Of a DNA stretch of 64,000 bases, positions 1-11,098 are shown one piece after another (position 1 is the first letter of the stretch; every line of letters starts with the position of its first letter). The notes beneath the pieces were generated by a model. The model saw only the letters and a list, made by a program, of their open reading frames with translations, did no database searches and was not told where the DNA came from. The position numbers and the translations under genes were made by a program. This stretch comes from Folioceros fuciformis (Eukaryota; Anthocerotophyta; Anthocerotopsida; Anthocerotales), in assembly GCA_049999805.1 (NCBI GenBank), contig JBNGIO010006380.1:490735-554734 (forward strand). Reading direction: 5' to 3'.

Positions 1-1089
1 ATAGGGTTTATCCAAAGTGAAGCAGACACCAATATCTATGTACTTCGTAAGGACAGCTCCCTGGTGCTGGTTGCACTATATGTTGATGACTTAGTTATTC
101 CAGGCAACAATATTAAACTAGTTAACAAGATTAAAGCTGACCTTAGTAAAGAATTCGAGATGAAGGATCTCGGCAAAGTTAAATATATTCTTGGAATGCA
201 TGTACATAGAGATACCACTGGTGCTATCTATCTCCATCAAGGAAGATATGTAGCTGGTATGTTAAAACGCTTCAATTTGGAGAATGCACGTGCGGCAGCC
301 ACACCTAGCGCCGTAGGAGTTAAGCTTTCATCTGCTACCTGTCCACAATCAGAACAAGAAAAGAAAGAGATGGAAAATATTCCTTATCGTATGGGAGTTG
401 GTACTCTCATGTTCTTGAGTAATCAGATCAGACCTGATATCTCAAATACTGTAAATGCTATTGCTCAGTTCTCAGAGAATCCAGGAAAGGATCACTAGGT
501 TGCTCTCAAGCGCATCATGCGGTACCTCAAGGGTACTCCAAATTATGGCCTGTACTTCAAGCCTAGCAGAAAGAAGCATCTGCTGCTGACATGCTTTGTC
601 GATGCAGATTGGGCTTCAGACGCTGACACCCGAAAAAGTATCTCAGCATATTGCTTTCTTGCTGGCTCCACTATTGTTAATTGGTCTTGTAGAAAACAAG
701 CTGCAATATCACTTTCATCAACAGAATCGGAGTACAAAGCACTCACTGAAGCCACGAAAGAGGCTGAATGGGAAAGAAAGCTATGTGAAGATTTGGATAT
801 GAAGCAGGAAGGGCCAACAGTGCTTAATTGTGACAATATGTCAGCCATTGCTCTCGTCGCTAATCCTGTCTTTCATGCGCGCACGAAGCATATTGAGATT
901 CAACACCATTATATTCCTGACGCTGTTGAGAGGGGAATTGTTAAGGTACAGTATGTACCCACAGACGACAATACAGCAGATATACTGACAAAATCCTTGC
1001 CGAAGTTCAAACACTGCTTCCACAGAGAAGGGCTTGGATTGGTTGACTGTAGCAGTTTTTTGAAGCTGGACCAATCACACATTTGGTGA
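1..1089 (+). pseudogene. Ty1/copia polyprotein 3' part (RT end + RNase H), broken
   Basis: This is the C-terminal part of a copia Pol polyprotein and enters from the left edge. The reverse transcriptase catalytic motif YVDD lies at about 82-93, followed by the RT thumb region and a full RNase H domain (DADWASD at about 601, SSTESEY at about 715, HARTKHIEI at about 874, ADILTKSLP near 976). One frame runs throughout, but it is cut by a TAG at 496-498, where the family normally has a Trp codon (HW before the RYLKGT motif). The change TGG to TAG fits a G-to-A transition. The element is therefore inactive here. It is a different family from the minus-strand copia downstream, judging by the divergent RT sequence. 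Gag, protease and integrase would lie outside the window. Confidence 0.93.
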
Positions 1090-1500
1090 GGCGCGTCTTA
1101 TCTCAGAACGTTCAGTTACTTAAAGTTTACAGCTATTGTAGACCATTTGCTTCAATGTTACTTGCGACCGGTGACGATCGGTGAGTTGAGTTTAATTGAA
1201 GACCGTAGTACTTATACAGTACTCCAGCGGCAAGTGATTATTAGTTCTTTGATTTAGATAACCCAACTTGTTTGAGAGGGAGAGTTAGAAGTACAGACTG
1301 CGTTGGTTATGGTTACCTTAGCTTAACCCAGCGTGGTCATACCCTTTGGTATCTAGTACCGAAGAGGAACAACTCTTCAGACACAGGCTATAAAAGCCCA
1401 CCTCTTGTAATCAATTAGTAAAGTACTATCTTTGATCAAACGCTTCCGCAAAGCACCTCAAACTCGAAAAAGCTCACTGGTGCAATTAACCAACCCACGG
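1090..1500 (+). repeat. 3' flank of the plus-strand copia, probable LTR remnant
   Basis: This non-coding stretch follows the polyprotein stop. A purine run near 1272-1288 could be a polypurine tract and a TATAAAAG near 1389 could be an LTR promoter. No second LTR copy is visible in the window, so the borders cannot be set. Identity as an LTR is inferred from position only. Confidence 0.4.
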
Positions 1501-4500
1501 TCCCCAGGCTGTACAATTCAGCCTACTCCCTCTCAGCCCAAGCAGGATCTGGAGTATGCCCATTAGAGCTTGAGAACGCCAACATCCTGCAACCTGCCGA
1601 TCGCTGGCTCCGGCTTCATCGCTTCCCGCAACAGCCAGGACAGCCCAACCCGCTATGCCCTAATCAATCCGGCCTGCTACTCTAGGCCACCACGAGCAGC
1701 AAGGTTCTTTGAGCTGCTACTGATCAGGGACCTAAGCTACTGAGGATCAGGCCACCGTTCAGAGGGACGGGATGCAGCGCCGTGGGGAATCCAGTGGACA
1801 CTGTCGAGAGTCGATGGCTTGGTTGCTGAATCTAGGCTCGCATTGCCAATTCAGACCCGTCGTCGCAAAAGTGGATCCAGGCACTGCTGGACAGGACCCA
1901 ACCTCATTCCTGATTTTGCCCAAGTCGCGGTGCTACACGAGGATCAGGCTCCGTCTAGCTCTCCAACCTCGATCTCCTCATTTCCCTCGGCTCCCATCCT
2001 ATATTTCCCAAACTCACACACGCCTGCGAAAGGCACACAAACGTGACAGCATCCGCTACTACCAACCAGTCCTCCTTCTTCGCTCAGGACTGATTGGCCT
2101 GCCAGGTGTTGGGATCCTGCAGCCAGGCCTCTACCTGGCTTCCGGATCCGGCCCCGGCTGCCGCCTCCCGCCTTCAGGACCATCCGGCTAAACCGGCTAG
2201 CCTAGCAGCCAAGCCGCTTGCCCAGAGGCCACTTGCCTCCACCCGCAATCAGCCAGTCAGCCCAGCTGGTCACACATTCGGGCCGCCGTCTGCGCGGCCA
2301 CCTTGCCGACTAGTCTATCAGGCTGCCAGCGCCTTGATCTGCCCGCCTGGTCTCTCCTCAGCCACGATCACTCCTGGCCAAATCCGCCAGCTCTCTCCTC
2401 AGCTACGACCGCTCCTGGCCAGAACCGCCAGCCAGAGCCGGGCGCCATCGCCCCCGGATTCGACTGGATCTAGCCCCCTCACGGCCAGCCTGCTGCCGCC
2501 TGACCCCGACCAGGACCCTGGCCCGGATCTGGCCCTAGGCCTCCTTCTAGCCACCAGCCCAGGCTAGGCTGCTGGCTGGGTTCCAGCAGCCCCGTCCGCC
2601 TGGCTAACCCTACCTTGTTCCATTCAGCGCTCCGGCAGCCGACTCGGCTGACTGCCTCGCAGCTTCGGCCAGGACCCCGGCTTGGGTGTCGATTGGATCC
2701 GGTTCGCCTTCCCGCTGACTTGAACCCTGCAGCTTGTTGCCATGGATTCGGCCAGCAGATCGGCCAGCCATAGGCCGCCTGCTCCGACTCGGCCAGCTAG
2801 ACCGACCAGCCCATCTGTTGGCTGGCTGGATCCTCTTGCTCGGCCTGCCTGCATCGGCCTGTCCCAGCCGCAACTAGCCCGACTCTAGAATCAGGCAGCC
2901 GGCCGTCACCTACCGCTGCTGGCTAGATCTCTCCGCCGCCAGCCAGAGCCAGGTTTCGGCCTGCCCACCGGCTCGGCTAGCCGACCAGCCCGGCCTCCCG
3001 ATCCGGCCAGGCGCTTCACCCCCGAGTCCTCCCAATCAGCTCCCGGCGCTGCAACCATCAACTGCCCAACTCAAAAATCAACCAGCCCGGCCGCCTCTTG
3101 CCTGCAGCAGGCCTAACTTGCTTCATATCAGTCAACCAGGCTAGGCGGATCCAGCGCCGCCTCTGCCTGGCGGACCCTCACCATGGCCCAACTCTTTCCC
3201 CTATGGTGAGCACAGAAAACATGCTGCAGCTTTTCGCAAGAACCACGAAACCAACTGCACCACGAGCAGCCCCGCAGCTTCCACTGACCCCCACTGGCTG
3301 CCCAGATCTACCCCAGCACCATCTAACCGATACCAGCTGATGGCGGCGCCTACCTGGAACCTGGATCCATCGTCTCCCCGGCCCGCTTGGTGCAGACTGG
3401 TCTCCATTTACTGCCGATTCCCTGCTAGCTGCCCGTTCGCGGCCTACACCGACCTAGATCTGCCACCGACGGTCAGCTCCATAGTCGCCACGGCCTGGCC
3501 TGGTTGTCCCCTCCACAGTAGCTACCGATCCGGCACCTGCTCCCAACTGTGACCAGCCAAACCGCCCGATCAGCCCGTCCTAGCCTGGCGTTGGCGGCCG
3601 AATCCGTTTGTCATCTGGCCCGCCAGCCAACCCGGCTAGCCAGGCCGCTCTTGGTCGTCAGCCTACTGGTCCAAACCTGGCTAGCCAAGCCGCTCTTGGT
3701 CATCAGCCTACTGGTCCAAACCTGGCTAGCCAGCCCGCTCCCCAGCCTCCCCGGCCCTTTCTGAGCTCTTGGCCAGGCTACCCCCCGGCTTGCAGGCAGC
3801 CCGTAAGCCTGGCCGCCTGAGCTTGTATCCCGACTAGCCGAGCAGCCAGGCCGAACTGGCTATGCCGACCTGTTTGCAGCTCGCCAGGCCGACTAGTCGA
3901 GCAGCCCCCAACCAGCCATCTGCCTATCTAGCTCTAGCCAACCCCCCATTAGGCTGCTACTTGCTTGTGCTCCGCCGCCGTTGCCTCAGCAGCCGCCCGC
4001 CTAGCCTACACGAATGCCAGATAGGCAACCTGCCTGATCTGGCCAGGCCCCCAGCCTGGGTCTGGCCATGCGGCTTGCCAACAGCCAGGTCGCCTACCTA
4101 GCTGCTGCCTACTCCTCCCTCGGCCAGCCGGCTGCCTGGCCTCACCCAGGCCAAGTTAGCCAACTAGCCGAACACCCGATCCATTACTCACCAGCCACTC
4201 ACTACCCTCCAGCCTACTGACTCTGAGTCGACGCTCCCCCTACCTGGCCATTTGGCTAGCTAACTTTCCCCGAATCTGATGCTCCCACAACCTTAGGCCC
4301 TCCTTGCATCACCGCCTGCTCTCGGACCCTCGGTGCCAGGCACCGCTATCCCCGTCTCTCGCTTCCACCAGCATCGACTAGAGAGAGCCCCGCTCGCCTT
4401 CCACGACGTCCTAGGGTTTCCTATTCCTCCGTTACCTTACCCCGAGGAACCAGAGCCCACGTCCTATCTACCACACAACCTACTTACCCTATCGACTCAC

Positions 4501-4540
4501 CATCAATCTAGCTACTATTCTAACCTAATCTCCCAACATT
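1500..4540. repeat. GC-rich degenerate repeat block (CCAGCC/CTAGCC/CTGGCC words)
   Basis: About 3 kb of C-rich sequence is built from very frequent GCCAGC, CTAGCC, GGCCAG and CTGGCC words. It contains short tandem duplications: a 45-bp unit repeated near 3635-3734 and a roughly 41-bp unit near 2350-2431. Open frames in it are Pro/Ala/Ser-rich, lack any recognisable domain and occur in several overlapping frames, so they look like compositional ORFs. The sequence continues past the copia insertion at 8955, since the target-site duplication joins the two sides. It may be the leader or LTR of a large, unrecognised retroelement; I cannot show this. Confidence 0.55.
3634..3734. repeat. 45-bp tandem duplication in the GC-rich block
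   Basis: The segment beginning CCGCTCTTGGTCGTCAGCC at 3645 recurs at 3690 with one obvious change, followed by a partial third unit. The period is 45 bp, a multiple of three, but no coding function is evident. Confidence 0.8.
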
Positions 4541-4545
4541 TCCTC
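4541..4545. repeat. Target-site duplication TCCTC, left copy
   Basis: TCCTC sits directly before the left end of the minus-strand copia (TGTTGAAAT at 4546). The same five bases follow the right LTR end at 8955-8959. Five-base duplications are usual for copia integrase. Confidence 0.9.
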
Positions 4546-4571
4546 TGTTGAAATAGCACCACAGGCATAGA
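4546..4571 (-). repeat. Terminal 26 bp of the 3' LTR (rest deleted)
   Basis: These 26 bases are identical to the start (plus orientation) of the full LTR at 8694-8719 and then diverge into RT coding sequence. They retain the terminal TG dinucleotide. The junction lies in a shared TCTATG (minus strand), compatible with a microhomology-mediated or template-switch deletion. Confidence 0.9.
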
Positions 4572-7500
4572 GCAATCCAAACTCAGTAGTTCCTTTCAAA
4601 TATCTCATGATTCTTCTAACTACATCCAAGTGCGGTTTCCTTGGGTTCTGCATGAATTGACTAATCAGTCCCACTGCATAACTTAAGTCAGGACGTGTGA
4701 TAGTCAAGTAGATCAAACTTCCGACCATCTGTCGATACATAGTCACATTTTCCAGCTCAGCTCCTACATCCATTTGCAACTTGACGTTCTACTCCAATGG
4801 TGTATCCATCGCTTTGCAATCTGCTATGCCATACTTCTGCAACATATCCTTAGCATATTGTTTTTGGAATAGCCAGATTCTTTGAGGTGTAGACACAACC
4901 TCAATTCCTAAGAAGTATCTGAGTTCACCAAGATTCTTCACCTTGAACTCTTTTTGCAGATTCGCCTTGACATCTGCAATACCATCTGCATCATCTCCTG
5001 TGATGATCAGGTCGTCAACATAAACGACAAGACACACTTGTCCTACCTTGGTCTGTTTTACAAACAGACTGTGATCTGCGTCTCTAATTACAAACCCTCG
5101 CTCCTTCAAATAGCTTGCGATACCAGCATTCCATGCTCTAGGTGCCTATTTGAGTCCATACAATGCCTTCTTCAGTTTGCAGACGTATGTTGGAAACTTT
5201 GGATGAACATAGCCTTCAGGCTGTTCCACGTACACTTTCTCCTACAACTCACCATTCAAGAAGGCATTCTTGACATCCATTTGCCATAACTTCCATTCTT
5301 TAGCTACTGCTAATGCTATGACTGTCCTTACAGTTGTCATCTTGGCTACTGGACTAAAGGTTTCCTCATAATCAAGACCATACTGTTGTGCATATCCCTT
5401 TGCAACCAACCTGGCCTTGTAACGCTCCAGCGTTCCATCTGACTTGAACTTCAGCTTGTACACCCACTTAGAACCAATAGGAGCCTTGCCATCATGCAAT
5501 TGAACCAAATCCCACGTTCCGTTCTCAATTAATGCTGAGTATTCTTCATCCATGGCTTGAAACCACTTATCATGTGTCACTGCCTCAGCAAACTTGGTTG
5601 GCTCCTTACAAGCTGTGACCCTTGTCATATACGCATAATGTTGCGCATTGTAGCTTGTATAGGTGTACCTGTCAATGGGTTTCCTAACCCTCTCAAATCT
5701 CCTTGGTCTTGGTTCATTTTGAACCTGCCTTGCATATTGTTGCTCCTTAGCACCTGGCGTTTCCACAGACGAAATGCCAAACTCATTGTCAATGCTCTCA
5801 CTACTTGAGGATTCATATCCCTCATTTCCAGTTTTGCTGCTTTCTACTCTCCCCCTCACTGACATATCCGGGTTAGTGGTCTTTGGTTTACCATTGCGCA
5901 GTCTTCCAGACCATGGATTCACCGTTGGTGATCTACCATCGGTCACATCTTCACTCTTTGCTGCAGTACTATTAACAGTACACTCCCCTGTGGGTTCGTC
6001 ATAGGGTAGGGCAATTGAGTTGCTATACCAGGAGGCTAACTCATCAAATACCACATCCCTGCATATCAGGATCTCATGTGTGGATGGCACATAACACTTA
6101 TATGCCTTTCTATTTCGTGCATACCCTAGAAAAACACTCTTCACTGCTTTAGGATCGAGCTTCCTACGCTTCTCATCAGGTACATGTACATATGCAATGC
6201 ACCCAAACACTTTCAAGTGCCTAATATCCGACTTATAGCCATAGAGTCTCTCAATTGGTGTAGCATTATGATTTCCTGCCGTAGGAGTTCGATTCAGTAT
6301 ATACACTGCTGTCATCACTGCTTCTGCCCAATAACCATTAGGTAAGCACTTCTCATTCAGCATTGCCCTTGCTGTTTCCATGACTATCCTATTCTTCCTC
6401 TCTGCAACACCATTCTGCTGTGGTGTGTATCTGCAAGTTAGTTGTCTTCGTATACCATGATCTGCAAGATACTTGTCAAACTCATTTGAGACATATTCTC
6501 CCCCTCCATCTAATCTTAGACAAGAGATGGAGCAGCTGAATTCATTTTCAGCATGCTTTTTGAAGTCCTTGAAGGACTCGAACACTTCATCCTTATGCTT
6601 CAGTATGTACAGCCATGTGTACCTGCTGAAATCATCAATGAAGGAGACGTAGTAGTGGGCTCCTCCAAACGATGCATTCTGTGAAGGACCCCATACATGG
6701 GAGTGTATCAATTGCAAAGGTCTCGAGCTGTTCTGCACGTGTCGCACAAATGGAAACCTTGACTGTTTTCCAAATTAACATGTAGAACACACATGACCAA
6801 GATCAGCATACTTGAACTTGGGCATCTGCATCATCTGCTGCATTTAGCTTTGGAATGGATGCATCCAGAGTGAACATCCGTCCATTCCTACTACCTTTAG
6901 CATTCAGTTTGCGCCCTCTGTCATATTCTTCAATAAAGCATCCATCTTTATTGAATCGAATCTGCAGATTTTGTTCAGCCATCTGTCTAGCAGATAACAG
7001 GTTCTTCGTAATGGTTGGAACATGCAACACATCTTGCAGACTCTTCTGCTGACCATTCGGCATCTTAAGAGGAACAATTCCTCTGTGCTTTATGTCATGT
7101 TGTGTGTCATCTCCTGTACACACATGACCATACAGACCTGCATCCATCTTGTTAAACCACTCGCCATGCGGAGTCATGTGGTTTGATGCTCCTGAATCAA
7201 TGTACCATCTCTCATCATTCTGCCCATCCTGTTCAGAGAGATGTTGCATGGCAAACAACCTATCCTGGTCATTTCCAGCATTACTAGAGGAGGCATAGTT
7301 CCCATCCTGCCTTCCTTTTCCTCTCATGTCTGCTTGCTGCTTATAGCAGTCCTTAGCAATATGACCAACCTTACCATAGTAGTAACACTCCTTGTCTCTA
7401 TTGGAATGGTCATGAGATTGAAAAGAACCATCTCTTCCTCTTGTGGCTCTACCTGTGCCTCTAAAACTTCTAGATCCTCTCTGGCCTTGCGCATTTCCTC

Positions 7501-8244
7501 CACGCCAATTGTCTTGCTGATTCTGCGTGTTCCGAGCATCACCCCGTCCTCGGAATGAACCATGACCTCTATAGCCTCTCCCACGCTGGTTAGAAAACAA
7601 AACAGTGTCTCTCCCTTGAGATATATCTGAACCTATGTTCAGACCAAGCTTAACTTCCTCATGCAGCAACAAAGCAACCAATTCATCCTAGCTTGGGGAC
7701 TCAGCTCTCACAGAGATTGATGTGTCAAAGGACTTGTACTCCTTGCCAAGTCCATTAAGAGTAATTGCAACCATGTCATCTTCCGTCACACTTACACCGA
7801 TTGTAGCAAGCTGATCAGCTATGGTCTTCACCTCTGTTGTATACACGAGTTTGGATCTGCTACCTCGTGACAAGTTGTTGAACTGCTGCTTCAACTGGAT
7901 TTTCCTAGCATGTGTGACATTTCCATAGTTCCTCATGAGTATGTCCCATGCATCCTTCGGAGCCTCACATCCCGTGATTTGTATGACCATAGTATCTGAA
8001 ATGCTTAAGGAGAGCCACTGTAACACTTTACATGCTCTCTCAGTCCAATGCTTGTGAGCAGTCTTTTGCTCCTGTGATGTAGTACAATCCATCTCTGGTT
8101 CACTCTCATCACCTGTGTAGAGGTTCCAATAGCCTCTACCTACCAAGAAGTTCTTCATCCTGAACTTCCACAAGCAAAATTCTTGTTATCCAACTTCTCT
8201 CCCACGACCTGAGATATATTGTTTGATCCTTGCACATTAGCCAT
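4572..8244 (-). pseudogene. Copia gag-pol remnant (gag, CCHC, protease, integrase, RT)
   Basis: On the minus strand the gag ATG is at 8244. The gag domain reads to about 7690 after a one-base frameshift near 8170. A TAG at about 7690 interrupts before the Arg/Gly-rich nucleocapsid. The zinc knuckle near 7385-7345 reads CYYYGKVGHIAKDC: the second Cys of CX2CX4HX4C is Tyr. The protease motif WYIDSGASNHM is near 7205-7170. A frameshift and a TAA near 6770 precede the integrase (5242-6747), whose first catalytic Asp (normally HSDVWGP) is His; the [11 protein letters not shown] motif is kept. RT carries AFLNGEL followed by a stop (5242), a stop near 5145, YVDD near 5020 and a stop near 4789. Most nonsense sites look like Gln codons changed to TAA or TAG. 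Confidence 0.93.
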
Positions 8245-8680
8245 GATTCAGGCTCCTTTACACACCAACACTTGTCCTGCAACTCCCTGCACTGCTGTAG
8301 AGCCCCAGCACTCCACAAGCCTCAATCAAATCTCAACAATTCCTGAATGTGCAACTGACTCTTCGCTAAGCAAAAACAGCCTTTGCTCAAGCTTTCAAAA
8401 AACAAAAAAAACAAAACATTGTTTGCCAAGTTCAGGCCTTCCTCCTCGCAAATCCTGGGCCTGCTGTGGCTCCCACGGCTTGGTTGCCTCCAATAGTTGC
8501 TGCTCCTTCTGAGTCTCTCTCCCTCTCGCGCGCTCTTGCGCCTGTAGCACCTGTTGCGGCTTCCTACGCCGCCTACGCCGCTGCGCCTCTCAATGGCTTG
8601 CGTTGCCAGCCACCTTCACGCTCACGGCCATAGCCTCAAACCCCTGCCATATCCACCGGTGACACCGGCACTCTCTCTCT

Positions 8681-8693
8681 GGCTCTGATACCA
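8681..8693 (-). other. Copia primer-binding site (initiator Met tRNA)
   Basis: The minus strand reads TGGTATCAGAGCC, matching the 3' end complement of plant initiator tRNA-Met, the usual copia primer. It directly abuts the 5' LTR, which ends at 8694. Confidence 0.92.
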
Positions 8694-8954
8694 TGTTGAA
8701 ATAGCACCACAGGCATAGAAGGACTCCACAGTTCCTTGCTTATGGTGCACAGGATGCTACATATATAGCATTCAGGCGGGGCAACCCTCGATAAGGTAAG
8801 CCTTAGTCTCGAGGGTGCAATGTCCTAGTATATCTTGATATATCCTGATAACACTTAGGTGATAGATAACTACGAGTTCAATATGGGATAATCTACACTA
8901 TCCTAAGGGTTGTATGCTCTTAATAACAATTCAGTTAGAGCTTGATTTCTAACA
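8694..8954 (-). repeat. Complete 5' LTR of the minus-strand copia (261 bp)
   Basis: On the plus strand the LTR starts TGTTGAAAT and ends TTTCTAACA, so on the minus strand it begins TGTTAGAAAT and ends ATTTCAACA. A TATATAT element near 8759-8767 could be the LTR promoter box. It is flanked on one side by the primer-binding site and on the other by the TCCTC duplication (8955-8959). Confidence 0.9.
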
Positions 8955-8959
8955 TCCTC
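8955..8959. repeat. Target-site duplication TCCTC, right copy
   Basis: These bases are identical to 4541-4545 on the other side of the copia element. Removing the element and one copy rejoins a continuous flanking sequence. Confidence 0.9.
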
Positions 8960-10620
8960 TACAACACTCACTCACAGGTCCAAAAAAAAAAGAAAACCTA
9001 TCATTTCCCAAGGGTCTGTTCAGCATGTGGAGTCCACAGCAAGTTTGGGTGGAAGACCACACAGTGTGGTTGTCTAGTGAGGAAGAGCCAAGAGGGGACT
9101 CTAGGAAAGGGGAGAGGGCTAGGGATAGTGGAATTGAAGTGGAAGTCTTATGGGAAGATCTCTTGGATCAGCGACGGGGAAGAAGAGCGAGGGGAATTCC
9201 AAGGGACTCGAGGACGAGACAGCCGCAGTGGAGACGGGCACGATAGCTTAGGCGGCACTAGATCAGATTTTTATTGCAAGATACTCAGCTCATAAATTCT
9301 AAACCAAGTAGTATTAACCGTAGGAGTGAGTCAGGAACATATAGTTATTTCTTAAGACTCTGAAAGGCTGCAGCAATAATGGTGTCCGAAGCCAGATGTA
9401 TAAGAGACCTGGTCGCGTCTCTCCCTTTAGGCAATTTCAGGTGTGAGCATCCCATGTGCTGAATTTGTGCGCTGTGGGTTAGAGACATCCAATTGATGGA
9501 GGCCTGATTCGGCATGTTGACCTCTTGTCACAAGAGGATTAGGATGATCCCTAGGTGGTCGAGAGCTGTGTGACGAAGCTCCATGATTAGGGTGGCAAGT
9601 GGAAGGGATGCTCTGCACCTACGAGGAAGAGAAATTTTTGCAGAAGGTTAGGGTGGGAACACAAGTTTTGTGAAACCCTAGAAAGCCAAGAGAGAGCGCA
9701 AGTTTTGCGAAACTCTTGTGAAGCTGTCAGGCTGTGATTTTTCCCTTCCTCACTCTGCTGTCTAATCTGGCCATGTTTAATCTTTGGGAGGGGTCTGTGT
9801 GGCCCAAGGAGGGGGATTGAGTGGAGATTTGGAGTGTTAGAAGTGTGTGTGCTTGAAATAGTAAACTACTGAAGAAGATTGGAAGTGGATTGTGTGGAGA
9901 ATCAGTGATGCAGTGAAGCTCCGCGGTGTGGTTGGCCCTAATTTGCATCTACTCGTGAGATCGGGTTGTAGAATAACAGGAATATGGCGTGGTGGGCATG
10001 AGAATCAGCCTACATCGGCCATAGCTCCTTCACAGGTGTGGCCAGAAACCCCGCATCATCTAGGTGCCGCGATGCGCGTGTGCGCCAAACAGGTGGGTCC
10101 CACCATGATGACGAAATCCCTTACCGCGGTGGCTGAGTCCACTACTACAGTGCCAGAGTTAGGGACGACGTGGCGAACTTAGGCACGGTGGTGGAGTACG
10201 TCTGGGTAGAAACTAACTACAGAGTTTAGAAGTCATAGAATTAGAACAACTTGACACAACCCATTTCCTTGGGATCGAATCCTAAAGCTATAATGACATA
10301 GGGGGTGAATGTGGACCTCATTGTGCCCCTAAACACAAAATTTCACTCCACAGATGTTACTAGTAGAGTTCAAAGATTAGAATGGTACAAGCTATACAAA
10401 AGCAACATCATCTGATGAGACAGTAATTATAGGATGAAACGAAAGCAACTTGCAAAACAACGAAAGAAATGAGCATTAAGACCTTAGACACAGAAAGTAA
10501 AACTCGCCATTTGCAAAATAGTGGCTAAAGTTGTTATTTGAATATTCTTTAAGGAGGTTATTCTTATTTCATGAAGAGGGTCTAGTATGCTAAGAAAAAA
10601 ATAATGAAACAAAACTCTCT
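8960..10620. other. Non-coding stretch, no gene recognised
   Basis: This is the right-hand continuation of the insertion target, starting with a 10-base poly(A) near 8982. It then becomes moderately AT-rich. The ORFs here are short, overlap on both strands and show no known domain. I see no gene. Confidence 0.6.
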
Positions 10621-11030
10621 GGAGAGGGCCAAGATATAAATCTATGGCCCTTGACTTACATAAATTAGGCCTTAAAGAGCATTAACTAGACTAGGAAGGT
10701 TGGGAGAGGGCCAAGACAGAAATTTATGGTCCTTAACTTACATAAATTAGGCCTTAAAGAGCATTAACTAGACTAGGTAGGTTGGGAGAGGGCCAAAATA
10801 GAAATTCATGGTCCTTAACTCACATGGATTGGGCCTACGAGAGCATAAACTAGACTAGGCAAGTTGGGAGACGACCAAGATAGAAATCTATGGTCCTCAA
10901 CTTACATGGATTGGGTCTATAAGAGCATTAACTAGACTAGGCAAGTTGGGAGAGGGCTAAGATAGAAATCTATGGTCCTTAACTTACATGGATTGGACCT
11001 ATGAGAGCATTAGCTAGAGTAAGTAGATTG
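10621..11030. repeat. 82-bp tandem array, about five copies
   Basis: The phrase GGAGAGGGCCAAGA recurs with its GAGAG core at 10623, 10705, 10787, 10869 and 10951, an exact 82-bp period. Each unit also carries a TATGG(T/C)CCTTAACTTACAT-like phrase and GAGCATTAACTAGACTAGG. Copies differ by scattered substitutions but not length, and the fifth fades near 11030. No direct-repeat/spacer structure is present, so it is a minisatellite and not a CRISPR array. Confidence 0.92.
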
Positions 11031-11098
11031 TTGACAATTGATTCGATGGTACATGCAAGGATGGGTATAATCTTGGTAAGAAGCCTTTCTTGTTAATA

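Larger units (their letters stand above)
4546..8954 (-). mobile_element. Minus-strand Ty1/copia retrotransposon, 3'-deleted and decayed
   Basis: The element is bounded by TG...CA ends and a TCCTC duplication on both sides. Reading on the minus strand, it has a complete 5' LTR (8954-8694), a primer-binding site, an untranslated leader, gag (from 8244), a zinc knuckle and protease, integrase and reverse transcriptase. It then jumps from the RT end (RYLKGT...GLLY) straight into the last 26 bp of an LTR. RNase H and about 235 bp of 3' LTR are missing. Many in-frame stops and at least two frameshifts break gag-pol. It inserted into the GC-rich repeat block. The deletion could have arisen during reverse transcription or after insertion. 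Confidence 0.93.

Noticed and set aside
2094-2567. 157-codon Pro/Ala/Ser-rich open frame
   Set aside because: It lies in the GC-rich word-repeat block, overlaps other open frames, and has no domain or plausible start context; composition explains it.
10621-11030. Regular repeats that might suggest a CRISPR-like array
   Set aside because: The whole 82-bp unit is repeated without unique spacers, and the genome is plainly eukaryotic; it is a minisatellite.
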